Origin: Myxococcus hansupus
Lineage (GTDB): Bacteria > Myxococcota > Myxococcia > Myxococcales > Myxococcaceae
Direction: 5' to 3'
Length of the DNA: 64,000 nt
NCBI RefSeq assembly: GCF_000280925.3
Contig: NZ_CP012109.1
Span: 2,686,501 to 2,750,500 of the forward strand
In this document: one piece after another, positions 9,035 through 16,850 of the stretch
How the letters are laid out: every line of letters starts with the position of its first letter
Position numbering within the stretch: position 1 is the stretch's first letter
The notes under the pieces: model-generated
The model's database searches: none
Seen by the model: the letters and a program-made list of their open reading frames with translations, nothing else
What the model was told of the DNA's origin: nothing
Position numbers and translations under genes: made by a program

Positions 9035-9582
9035 AGGTGACCCCGCTGGAGATTCCGGACGTGCTGCTGTTGGAGCCGAAGGTGTTCGGCGATGACCGCG
9101 GCTTCTTCATGGAGATGTTCCACGCGGCGAAGTACGCCGACGCGGGCATCCCCGGGCCCTTCGTGCAGGACAACTACTCGCGCTCGGCGAAGGGGACGCT
9201 GCGGGGCCTGCACTTCCAGGAGCCGCAGGCGCAGGGGAAGCTGGTTCAGGTGCTCGCGGGGGCTGTCTACGACGTCGCGGTGGATGTGCGGCGCGGTTCG
9301 CCCACGTTCGGCAAGTGGGTGGCGGCCGAGCTGTCCTCGGAGAACCGGCGCCAGTTGTGGATTCCGGCTGGCTTCGCCCATGGCTTCTGCGTGGTGAGCG
9401 ACTCCGCGGACTTCCATTACAAGTGCACCGCGCTGTACTCGCCGGAGACGGAGCGGAGCATCGTGTGGAACGACCCGGACCTGGCGATTCCGTGGCCGGC
9501 GGCGGTGCCACTGCTGTCGCCCAAGGATGCCCGGGCGCCGCGTCTCAAGGACGCGCCGGTGTTGCCGGAGTACGTGGGCTGA
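9031..9582 (+). CDS. rmlC: dTDP-4-dehydrorhamnose 3,5-epimerase
   Basis: A 183-residue cupin epimerase acting between RmlB and RmlD. It starts [29 protein letters not shown], contains TLRGLHFQ with the catalytic-base His at residue 61, then [27 protein letters not shown] and [13 protein letters not shown], all family hallmarks. The late Tyr in [13 protein letters not shown] is the usual proton donor region. Length is standard. The GTG start at 9031 overlaps the rmlA stop, so translation is coupled. Confidence 0.97.
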   Translation: MKVTPLEIPDVLLLEPKVFGDDRGFFMEMFHAAKYADAGIPGPFVQDNYSRSAKGTLRGLHFQEPQAQGKLVQVLAGAVYDVAVDVRRGSPTFGKWVAAELSSENRRQLWIPAGFAHGFCVVSDSADFHYKCTALYSPETERSIVWNDPDLAIPWPAAVPLLSPKDARAPRLKDAPVLPEYVG

Positions 9583-9585
9583 GCC

Positions 9586-11019
9586 GTGGAGGGTCGCGCG
9601 ACTCCCAGTGCGCCGGAGGTGCCTCCGGCGTCTCCACGAGGCTCCCGGCTGGCGTCGATCGCCGTGGCCAGTGCGCTGTTCATGGAGTTCGTGGACTCCA
9701 CCGCGCTGTCCACCGCGCTGCCGCGCTTGTCCGTGGCGTTCGGCACGGACCCCATCCACCTGAAGCTGGCGCTCACGTCGTACATCCTGGCGCTGGCCGT
9801 GCTGGCGCCCGCGAGCGGCTGGGTCGCGGACCGCTTCGGTCCCCGGCGCGTCTTCTTGTTCGCGATGTGCGTCTTCCTCACGGGCTCGGTGCTCTGCGGC
9901 TTCTCTCAGTCGCTGACCCAACTGGTCATCTTCCGCACGATTCAGGGCCTGGGCGGCGCGTTGATGACGCCGGTGGGGCGCATCATCGTGGTGAGCTCGG
10001 CGCCGCGTGAGCGGCTGGTCGCCGCGCTGAGCTGGTTCACGATGCCGGCGCTGGTGGGGCCGCTGGTGGGGCCTCCCCTGGCGGGCATCATCCTGGGCGT
10101 GGCGGACTGGCCGTGGATCTTCTTCATCAACGTGCCGGTGGGGTTGCTGGGCATGCTCGCGGTGGCGCGCTTCGTTCCGCCCCTGCACCAGCCGGACCCG
10201 GGGCCCTTCGACACGCGGGGCTTCGTGCTCGTGGCGGTCGCCATCACCACGCTGATTGGCGCGGCGGAGACGGTGGGCATCGGGCTGATGCCGCTGCCAT
10301 ACCAGTTGGGGCTCGCGGTGGTCGCGTTCTCGTCGCTGGGTGCCTACGTGTGGCACGCGCTGCGGGTGGAGCGGCCCGTGTTGAACCTGCGGTTGCTGCG
10401 CATCGACACCTTCCGGGCCAGCATGATTGGCGGAACCCTGGCGCGCATGGGGCTGGGAGCGTCTCCCTTCCTGTTGCCGCTGCTGTTCCAGGTCGGCCTG
10501 GGCTGGTCGCCCGTCGAGGCGGGCCTGGTGACCATTGGCAGCGGCGCGGGCGCGATGGCCTGCAAGTCGGTGGCGCCCTCCATCATCCGGCGCTTCGGCT
10601 TCCGGCAGACGCTCATCTTCGCCAACCTGGCATCCGCCGTCCTGACCGCGCTGCCGGCCTTCTTCCGGCACAGCACGCCGATTCCGCTCATCGTGGGGCT
10701 GCTGGTGATCAGCGGGTTCATGCGCTCGTTGCAGTTCACCGCGACCAACACCGTGGCGTATGCGGACATCCCTCCGGACACGGTGAGCAACGCGTCCACG
10801 GTGTCCGTGGTGACGATGCAGATGGCGCTGGGGTTGGGCATCAGCTTCGGTGGCTTGATGCTGCACCTGGCGCGAGGTGCGGGCGATGCGCCGTTGACGC
10901 CGGACCGCTTCGTGCTTCCGTTCATCGCGGTGGGCGTCATCTCCTCGCTCGCCGGCCCGCTCTACCGTCGGCTTTCCCCGAATGCGGGCGCGCACATCGG
11001 CGGCCGCAGGGTGGGGTGA
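9586..11019 (+). CDS. MFS transporter, DHA2 (EmrB/QacA) type
   Basis: A 477-residue inner-membrane protein with about 13-14 hydrophobic segments, the count expected of the drug:H+ antiporter-2 branch. FMEFVDSTALSTALPRLSVAF in the first helix is the DHA2 equivalent of motif D1 (D-x-T-x2-x-ALP), and GWVADRFGPRRVFLFAM is MFS motif A. VGPPLAGIILG carries the antiporter motif C-like glycines. It starts 3 bases after rmlC, so it is very likely in the rml operon. Whether it exports a sugar-linked product or an unrelated compound cannot be told from sequence. Confidence 0.9.
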   Translation: MEGRATPSAPEVPPASPRGSRLASIAVASALFMEFVDSTALSTALPRLSVAFGTDPIHLKLALTSYILALAVLAPASGWVADRFGPRRVFLFAMCVFLTGSVLCGFSQSLTQLVIFRTIQGLGGALMTPVGRIIVVSSAPRERLVAALSWFTMPALVGPLVGPPLAGIILGVADWPWIFFINVPVGLLGMLAVARFVPPLHQPDPGPFDTRGFVLVAVAITTLIGAAETVGIGLMPLPYQLGLAVVAFSSLGAYVWHALRVERPVLNLRLLRIDTFRASMIGGTLARMGLGASPFLLPLLFQVGLGWSPVEAGLVTIGSGAGAMACKSVAPSIIRRFGFRQTLIFANLASAVLTALPAFFRHSTPIPLIVGLLVISGFMRSLQFTATNTVAYADIPPDTVSNASTVSVVTMQMALGLGISFGGLMLHLARGAGDAPLTPDRFVLPFIAVGVISSLAGPLYRRLSPNAGAHIGGRRVG

Positions 11020-11030
11020 GGCGGGGTGTT

Positions 11031-12113
11031 TCAGGTGCCGGAGCGGAGCCACTCCGCGAGGCGGTCGCGCTTCTTGCCTCGGAGGTTCGTCCTCGGAGGG
11101 CTCTCGCTGAAGTCCCACTCCGTGCCGAGCTGCCGGGCGGCCCGCGCAATCCATGCGGGGAGTTGCAGCGGTTCGCATGCTCCGACGCCGAGGACATCCT
11201 CGTGCAGCTTCTCGTTGTCGAAACGCGTGTCGCTCCAGTCGCCCGACAGCGGGACTTCCCGTCGGCTCAGCGAGACCTGGAACCAGACGGGGTTGCGGCT
11301 GTCGACCCGGATGTGTCCGTTGTAAGCGCGGAACATCAACCCGCCTTCCTCTCCGTGGAAGGCGTCGCCCCAGGACTCGGTGAACCAGAAGGTGTCCAGT
11401 TCCGCGAAGCCCAGGTGCTTCGCGAGGTCGAGCGCGGGCGAACGCGCACGGCGCGATTGGAGCAGCGCCTCCATGCGCGCGAACAGCTCATTCATCGCGG
11501 GCGTGGCGCGCGCGTGTTTGCGCAGGTCCTCCAGGCGGTCCAGTTCCATGCCCTGGCTTTGGACGGCCCGCTCGACATGGGGAATCAGCGCGTCGACCGA
11601 CGCGTCCGAGGCATCCACCGTCAACACCGCGAGCATGTCCAGGGACACCTGCTCGCAGGCCACGACGGCGGTCTGGATGGCCTGGAGCAGGACAGGATTG
11701 TTGGCCAGGGCCTGGAACTTGGCTTTGCGCTGCTTCGAGCCCCACCCATAGGTCGTATCCAGGTCCAGCAGCCCGAGCAGTGCATCCGTCCATGCGGCTT
11801 GGACCGCTTCGTCAGGGGCCTCCACGGGGACGGCTTCGCGGAGGAAGTAGGCGTAGGGCTCGGAGTCCGCTTCGAGGCGGCGCAGGAGCACACGGATGAC
11901 CGGCGCTGGCAGGTGCTGGCACTTGCGTCCGAAGGACCAGAGGGAGGGCCGAGGTCTCGGGATGAGGCTCAACGCGGCTTGCGCGGCCAGCTCGGGGTCG
12001 ACGCCGCTGGGAAGCGCCTTGAGCGCCTGGGTGAACTGCTCCCAGTTCTTCTGGGTCGGCGAGCGGAGAATGGACTCCACGTCCGCCACCGTGCGGCGTT
12101 GGGGCATTCCCAC
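11031..12113 (-). CDS. Hypothetical protein
   Basis: A 360-residue soluble protein that I do not recognise. The N-terminal 220 residues are alpha-helical with HEAT-like spacing (repeated LLxxL helices). The C-terminal 120 residues look like a beta-rich domain (LMFRAYNGHIRVDSRNPVWFQVSLS) and end in a basic helix. There is no signal peptide. It converges with the MFS gene (11 bases between stops) and diverges from the SRPBCC gene. GTG 12113 is the outer start; ATG 12107 is two codons inside and equally plausible. A two-domain layout with a solo position next to decayed genes fits an accessory gene, but no function can be assigned. Confidence 0.7.
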   Translation of the reverse strand: MGMPQRRTVADVESILRSPTQKNWEQFTQALKALPSGVDPELAAQAALSLIPRPRPSLWSFGRKCQHLPAPVIRVLLRRLEADSEPYAYFLREAVPVEAPDEAVQAAWTDALLGLLDLDTTYGWGSKQRKAKFQALANNPVLLQAIQTAVVACEQVSLDMLAVLTVDASDASVDALIPHVERAVQSQGMELDRLEDLRKHARATPAMNELFARMEALLQSRRARSPALDLAKHLGFAELDTFWFTESWGDAFHGEEGGLMFRAYNGHIRVDSRNPVWFQVSLSRREVPLSGDWSDTRFDNEKLHEDVLGVGACEPLQLPAWIARAARQLGTEWDFSESPPRTNLRGKKRDRLAEWLRSGT

Positions 12114-12154
12114 GCTCTACCAGAACCGAGGCGGACCCCTCCCGTGGCAAAGGT

Positions 12155-12208
12155 CAACCGAGTGGTTGTGCATTGCCGTGTCCGGCGCTATCTTTTAACC
12201 AAGTGGTT
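12155..12208 (+). promoter_or_regulatory. Promoter framed by two AACC-N4-GGTT palindromes
   Basis: Two related palindromes lie upstream of the SRPBCC gene: CAACCGAGTGGTTG at 12155-12168 and AACCAAGTGGTT at 12197-12208. They differ by one base in the core and their centres are 41 bases apart, about four helical turns. Between them sits a sigma70-like promoter, TTGTGC (12166-12171), 17 bases, TATCTT (12189-12194). The first palindrome touches the -35 box and the second covers the expected start site, the layout of a repressor-controlled promoter. Genes for SRPBCC/AHSA1 proteins are often paired with ArsR-family repressors, but no such regulator is encoded next to it here. Confidence 0.55.
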
Positions 12209-12247
12209 TACCAACGAGCTTCATCCCCGTTGAAAGGGAGTTCGCCC

Positions 12248-12696
12248 ATGTCCTCTTCCCAGAGTGTCCAGGTTCGCGTCACTCGGCAATTCAACGTGTC
12301 GCCCGAGCGGGTCTTCGATGCCTGGCTCCAGCCGGACCTGGTGGGCCAGTGGATGACGGGGCCGTCCGTTCGTGACGAAGAAGTGCTGCGGCTCGCCATC
12401 GACGCTCGGGTGGGCGGGAAGTTCTCCTTCTTCGTGCGCAGGGACGGGAGGAGATCGACCACGTGGGCACCTACCTGGAGATCGACCGGCCGCGCCGACT
12501 CGTCTTCACGTGGCACATCGACAAGGAAGAGGACGAGCTCAGCCGGGTGACGGTGGAAATCGCTCCGCGCGACAGCGGCTGTGAGCTGACCCTGACGCAT
12601 GAGATGGACGCCAAGTGGGCGGAGTACACGAGCCGGACCGAGAACGGCTGGGCCACGATGATGGGCGTGCTGGCCCGCTTTCTGGCGCAGGGCTGA
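12248..12696 (+). pseudogene. SRPBCC/AHSA1-domain protein, single-base frameshift
   Basis: The start is clear: AAAGGGAG at 12233-12240 then ATG 12248. The first frame gives VRVTRQFNVSPERVFDAWL, the N-terminal strand-helix signature of AHSA1/START-like proteins, up to FFVRRDG. At the GGG run 12446-12448 the frame is lost and stops at 12550. Shifting one base restores EEIDHVGTYLEIDRPRRLVF and continues to a normal end at 12696 (LARFLAQG). One missing G would give a full product of about 149 residues, the usual family length. This is either a recent mutation or a base-call error in a G run. The family binds hydrophobic ligands in a helix-grip cavity; the ligand is unknown. Confidence 0.8.
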
Positions 12697-12804
12697 CACT
12701 TCCCGCGCTCGTCGTTCCGCTTTCGGCGGTTATTCTTGATTTGTGGCCAGGGTCGCCACTCCCGTCCGGTCTGCATCGCGACACGAGGAGAGGTGACCTT
12801 GGCG

Positions 12805-13250
12805 ATGAATGGCACGACGACATGGAAGTGGACGTTCCTGCTGCAATCCACGTGGGCGCTGTGGTGGGGCGCCGCCGCGGAGGCGGTGACGCCGTCGAAC
12901 GTGACGAAGGTCGCTCGTGTGACGGGCGCGACGCCCTCCGGCGAGGCACTGCCGAACCCGAACCAGACGCACACGGGCTACGACGTGTATGGGACGGACC
13001 TTTGCATCGTCTGGGACAAGGGCGGTGGCGAGGTGTTCGTCCTCTTCGGCGACACCTTCGGCGCGGGCTGGTGCGAGGCGGCTCCATCTTGAACGAGGTC
13101 CGCATCTCCCAGCCCCTGGGCAATTACACGCAGCTCTCGGTGACGTTCAATTCGGGGGCGCAGCACAGCGTGGAGGTGTTCGCGGGCCTGTGGGCGAACC
13201 ATGGCGACACCTGGATTCAGGTGGACGACCTGCGCCTGACACGGAACTGA
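12805..13250 (+). pseudogene. Remnant of a DUF4185-like exported protein
   Basis: The first frame (ATG 12805; upstream GTG 12793 or TTG 12799 also in frame) encodes a hydrophobic leader ending WWGAAAEA and then VARVTGATPSGEALPNPN, GYDVYGTDLCIVWDKGGGE and FVLFGDTFGAGWC, which resembles the N-terminal blade of DUF4185/DUF5005 beta-propeller proteins. It stops at 13092. A second frame from about 13075 gives NEVRISQPLGNYTQLSVTF and HGDTWIQVDDLRLTRN, a carbohydrate-binding-module-like beta-sandwich tail, ending at 13250. The several hundred residues normally expected between these parts are missing. I read it as an internally deleted pseudogene, with the join near 13070-13085. Confidence 0.6.
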
Positions 13251-13669
13251 GGCGAGCGCTCAGCCGCCAGAATCCAGCCACGCTCCGAGTCGCGCGCAGG
13301 TGGCAGTGGTGGCGACGCAGGGTATTCGCCTCCACCGATGCGCGCTGTCGAGGCATGCCCAGGGCTCTTTCGAAATGCGGGTGGCCTGGCCTCGTGGAGG
13401 ACGGATGCTCCGAACGAGGTGGGCCGGTGTTCCTCGAGGACCGGCGTCACAGCGACTCGAGGGTGATGCACGGTCTCGCCGTGAACGCTCTCCCGCCGGA
13501 GCGTTGTCCCGCCCGCACTTCCAGCGGGCAGACGAAGCACCGTCAACGAGGCGAGTGCTAGGTCCCGGGCGCGGCCAGTGCTCCTCGACAGCCCAGCGTG
13601 TCTTGAGTTCGCAGCATGAGGCCGTGTCGCTGCAGCCACCCCGAAGCGCCCAGTCCAAGGAGAACCCCC
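13251..13669. other. 419-base stretch with no convincing gene
   Basis: Open frames exist on both strands, but none shows a recognisable domain, signal peptide or ribosome site. Together with the remnant before it, this looks like decayed sequence. The last 60 bases lead into the ribosome site of the next gene. Confidence 0.5.
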
Positions 13670-13999
13670 ATGAGCCTCAACATCACGACCCAGCATGCCG
13701 TGCTGAAGAAGGAGATTGACCGAATCAACGCGGACAATCGCGTCTCCTTCTCCGAGTTCCAGCATGTCCGCGATGCGGCCGATACCCAGATCGAGAAGCT
13801 GAAGGCCCCGGAGCTGCAGGCGCACCTGAAGAAGCTTCAGAAGTCCGTCGATGATGCGGTCGAAGCGCTCCAGCAGGTGGCACTGGCGGCCAAGAAGGCC
13901 AAGCTCGATGAGCCCACCAAGGCGGCGCTGAAGGAGTCCACGTCCTACCAGATCGCCTACCTGGTCATGGGCTTCAAGACGAGCGTCGACCGGCTCTGA
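13670..13999 (+). CDS. Small helical hypothetical protein
   Basis: A 109-residue, almost wholly helical soluble protein. Residues 35-80 are rich in Lys/Leu/Ala/Glu with heptad-like spacing (IEKLKAPELQAHLKKLQKSVDDAVEAL), suggesting a short coiled coil. No catalytic motif is seen and no family is recognised. The start at ATG 13670 is well supported by AAGGAG at 13657-13662 with 7 bases of spacing. It stands alone between decayed genes and a strong hairpin at 14012-14040. Confidence 0.75.
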   Translation: MSLNITTQHAVLKKEIDRINADNRVSFSEFQHVRDAADTQIEKLKAPELQAHLKKLQKSVDDAVEALQQVALAAKKAKLDEPTKAALKESTSYQIAYLVMGFKTSVDRL

Positions 14000-14011
14000 G
14001 AGAACGCCGCT

Positions 14012-14040
14012 GGCACGAGGCTCCCGAGGGGCCTCGTGCC
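14012..14040 (+). terminator. Hairpin between convergent genes
   Basis: GGCACGAGGC (14012-14021) and GCCTCGTGCC (14031-14040) form a perfect 10-bp stem with a 9-base loop. There is no T-tract. It lies between the plus-strand gene ending at 13999 and the minus-strand kinase gene ending at 14071, so it may stop both transcripts. Confidence 0.6.
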
Positions 14041-14070
14041 GACCGGCGCTGATACGAAAAGGCCGCGCTG

Positions 14071-15819
14071 CTAATCCGAGACGTCCGGAGGCAGCATGTC
14101 CTGGCAGCGGCGGAGGCCACGCTGGGCCTCCGCGAGCTGCGGGTAGTCACGCTTCAGCGCGCGGTAGAGCCCGATGGCCTCCTCGCAGCTTCCGTCGTTC
14201 TCCTTCGCGCGGGCACGCGTCATGCGCTTCGACGCGTCCTCGACCTTCCCGGCGAGCGCCATCAACTCGGGTTCGACCGCGTCCAGTCCCAGGCTCCGGG
14301 CCTGCGCCAGTCGCTTCATCGCGCTGTCCAGCCGGCCCTCGTTGAAGTCATTGCCGATGTCGATGACCTGGCCCGCCGCGAGCACCTTGAGCTGCTTCGC
14401 CGCGATGTCTCCGGTATCGGTCGGCACCGCGTGAGGTGCAGGCGCGGCTTCCGCGTGCGGAGCCGTGGCGGGAGGATGCGCCTGGGCGGGCTCACCCACG
14501 GGGACCAGCGTGCCGATCTTCGCGTCATCGCCGCCCCGCATCGCCACCACGCCCACGCCGCTCACCAGCAGGACGCCGGCGATGCCCAGCCCCACGACGA
14601 CCCCGGACCTCGAACGCGGAGGCGGCGTGTACGGCGAGGCCGCATGCGCCGTCTTGTTGAAGCCCTCCGGTCCCACCCGGAGCCCACCCTCTGGGGCAGG
14701 CTGCGTCAGGGGAATGGGCGCCGCGGCAGCGGGCGCGGCGTCCGCTGGGACGGTGCGCACCAGCGTGGCCTCCGAGCCCTCCGCCCCGAAGAGGAGCGTC
14801 GCCGGCCGCACCGGCTCCAGCCCGCCTCCGGTGACAGCGGGGTTGAGCCCGCTGACGGCGCGGCGGTTGGTGAGCGTGGGCAGCGCGTTCACCAGGTCCG
14901 ATGCGAAGGCCTCCATCGTGGCGTAGCGCTCCGCGCGGTTCTTCGCGGTGGCCTTCTGGATGACGGCGTCGACGCCCGGATGCTGGAGGTCCGCCACCGC
15001 CTGCGCCAGATGCGGCATGGGCTGGTGGACCTGCTTCTGCATGATTTCCGAGACGCTGGCGCCGTCGAAGGGCTGCTGTCCCGTGAGCAACTCGAAGAGG
15101 ACGATGCCCACCGCGTACACGTCCGCGCGGGCGTCCACGTCCAGGCCCATGGCCTGCTCGGGGGACATGTAGCGCGGCGTGCCCGCCACCGAGCCCTGGA
15201 TGGTGAGCCGCGTCGCGCCGTCCGCGATGCGAGCGATGCCGAAGTCGAGCACCTTCACGTGCCAACCCCGCATGCCCTGCCGGACCATGATGTTCTCCGG
15301 CTTGAGGTCGCGGTGGATGACCTGCCGGGCGTGGGCGTACGAGAGCACGTCCGCGACCTGGAGCACGATGTCCACGGCCTCATCGAGCGCGAGCCGCCCG
15401 CAGGTGGCGAGCAGGTGCTTGAGGTCGTCACCCTCCACGTACTCCATGGAGATGTAGAGCCCGCCGTCCTCGTCCTGCCCGAAGTCGTGCAGCGTGACGG
15501 CGTTCGGATGGGCGACGCGCGCGTAGCTCTTCGCCTCGTTGAGGAAGCGCCGGGCCACGTCCGGGTCCATGGACAGGCCGCTGTTGAGGAACTTCATGGC
15601 CACCTGCTGGCCAATGCCCACCTGCTCGGCGAGGTACACCGAGCCCATGCCACCCTGGCCCAGCCTCCGGAGGATGCGGAAGCGGCCGGCGACGACGCGC
15701 CCGAGCATCCGGTCCACCTGTGGGGCCACCGTCAGCAGCTCGGTGCCGCCACACGACGGACAGGCGCCGCCCCATTTCTCGTGCTGCGCCTCGCACCGCT
15801 GGCAGATGAAGAGGGACAT
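14071..15819 (-). CDS. Zinc-ribbon Ser/Thr protein kinase with TM and C-terminal helical domain
   Basis: A 582-residue eukaryote-like kinase. C6-x2-C9 and C20-x2-C23 form an N-terminal zinc ribbon. The kinase domain (about 45-310) has the Gly loop GQGGMGSV (54-61), Lys76 in AMK, catalytic HRDLKPEN (169-176) and DFG (192-194), so it should be active. After a Pro/Ala-rich linker a single membrane helix (VVVGLGIAGVLLVSGVGVVAM, near 410-430) places the C-terminal helical, TPR-like domain outside the cytoplasm. AAGGA lies 5 bases before ATG 15819. It is the last gene of an operon with the TPR protein (38-base gap) and the PEGA protein. The partners suggest the module senses or builds something at the envelope. 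Confidence 0.93.
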   Translation of the reverse strand: MSLFICQRCEAQHEKWGGACPSCGGTELLTVAPQVDRMLGRVVAGRFRILRRLGQGGMGSVYLAEQVGIGQQVAMKFLNSGLSMDPDVARRFLNEAKSYARVAHPNAVTLHDFGQDEDGGLYISMEYVEGDDLKHLLATCGRLALDEAVDIVLQVADVLSYAHARQVIHRDLKPENIMVRQGMRGWHVKVLDFGIARIADGATRLTIQGSVAGTPRYMSPEQAMGLDVDARADVYAVGIVLFELLTGQQPFDGASVSEIMQKQVHQPMPHLAQAVADLQHPGVDAVIQKATAKNRAERYATMEAFASDLVNALPTLTNRRAVSGLNPAVTGGGLEPVRPATLLFGAEGSEATLVRTVPADAAPAAAAPIPLTQPAPEGGLRVGPEGFNKTAHAASPYTPPPRSRSGVVVGLGIAGVLLVSGVGVVAMRGGDDAKIGTLVPVGEPAQAHPPATAPHAEAAPAPHAVPTDTGDIAAKQLKVLAAGQVIDIGNDFNEGRLDSAMKRLAQARSLGLDAVEPELMALAGKVEDASKRMTRARAKENDGSCEEAIGLYRALKRDYPQLAEAQRGLRRCQDMLPPDVSD

Positions 15820-15857
15820 CGCGTCCTTGCTGGGCAGAAGAGGGTGGGGCGTTGCTG

Positions 15858-16850
15858 TCAGCGCTGGGCCGGCGCGTAGCGCTGGAAGAGGAGCCGCTCC
15901 AGCTCGCGAGCCCCGGCTTCGGGGGACTGGCGCTGGGCGGACGCCGCGCGCAGCACGTCCGTGCGCGAGTCCTGGGGCAGGTCCGCTTCCATCACCGCGA
16001 GCGCCCCCGGCAGGTCTCCCGCGCGCTGGAGCGCGGCGGCGCGCCACACGCGGTACTCCGAGCGCTCGGGCGCGGCGGTGGCCGCCTGGGCGAACAGGCG
16101 CTGGGCCTCGGCGGTGTCGCCGTCCTGCAGCGCCGCCACCCCTTCCAGGAACGGCGCCTGGGAGGAGGCCTTCGCGTGCGGCGCGCCCATGTCGCGGGCC
16201 AGCGCGAACAGCGCGGCGCTCTCCCGCAGACGCTGGCTGGGGAGCGACTCTCCGGCCAGGGCGCGCTGGTGCGCGTCATCCGTGGTGGTGTGGCAGGCGG
16301 TGCTCAGCCGCGCGGCCATGTCGCCCAGGTCCGGGCCCAGGTAGCCCTCGGTGACGAGCGTGCGCAGCGTGTCGCCCGCGGCGTTCGGCCCCACGAGCTG
16401 CCCGTCTTCCAGCGCGGCGAAGAAGCCGGCCTTGAGCTCCACATGGCGCGCCGTCAGGTCCGCGGGCACCTTGTTGCGCTTGTTGCGCCGGGCGGCCTTC
16501 AACTTGCGCTCGCACAGCGACAGCTCGCGCTGGGCCTTCTTGCGGTCCTGGATGTCCGGCGCGCTGCGAACATAGGCGCGGTACGCGGTGCAGGCCCCGA
16601 AGACGTCCTTGGCGCCCATCCGCGCGCGGGCCAGCCCCAGGTAGGCGGGGAGGAGGGACGGGTTCGCGCGCGTGGCCAGGAGGAACCGCTCGGCGGCGTC
16701 CTTGTGCTTGCGCTTGTTGTAGAGCCGCGTGCCCTCGGCGAGCAGCGCGTCACCTTGTCCGACGGAGGGGCCCACCAGGGGCTCGGCCAGCGCGACACCG
16801 CACATCAACAGCGCACAGGCCCATGTCAGGCGCCGCAGGTCAGAACGCAT
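15858..16850 (-). CDS. Exported TPR-repeat protein
   Basis: A 330-residue protein with a signal peptide (MRSDLRRLTWACALLMCGVALA, likely cut after ALA). Two helical repeat blocks are visible. The first, residues about 35-110, has TPR-like spacing (LYNKRKHKDAAERFLLATRANPSLLPAYLGLA). The second is in the C-terminal half (FLEGVAALQDGDTAEAQRLFAQAATAAPERSEY and GDLPGALAVMEA). It should act as a periplasmic or outer-membrane-associated scaffold. The start overlaps the PEGA gene by 11 bases, and the Ser/Thr kinase follows, so all three are co-transcribed. Confidence 0.85.
   Translation of the reverse strand: MRSDLRRLTWACALLMCGVALAEPLVGPSVGQGDALLAEGTRLYNKRKHKDAAERFLLATRANPSLLPAYLGLARARMGAKDVFGACTAYRAYVRSAPDIQDRKKAQRELSLCERKLKAARRNKRNKVPADLTARHVELKAGFFAALEDGQLVGPNAAGDTLRTLVTEGYLGPDLGDMAARLSTACHTTTDDAHQRALAGESLPSQRLRESAALFALARDMGAPHAKASSQAPFLEGVAALQDGDTAEAQRLFAQAATAAPERSEYRVWRAAALQRAGDLPGALAVMEADLPQDSRTDVLRAASAQRQSPEAGARELERLLFQRYAPAQR

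Noticed and set aside
13300-13719. 139-codon plus-strand frame
   Set aside because: No leader, domain or ribosome site, and it runs out of frame over the start of the well-supported gene at 13670.
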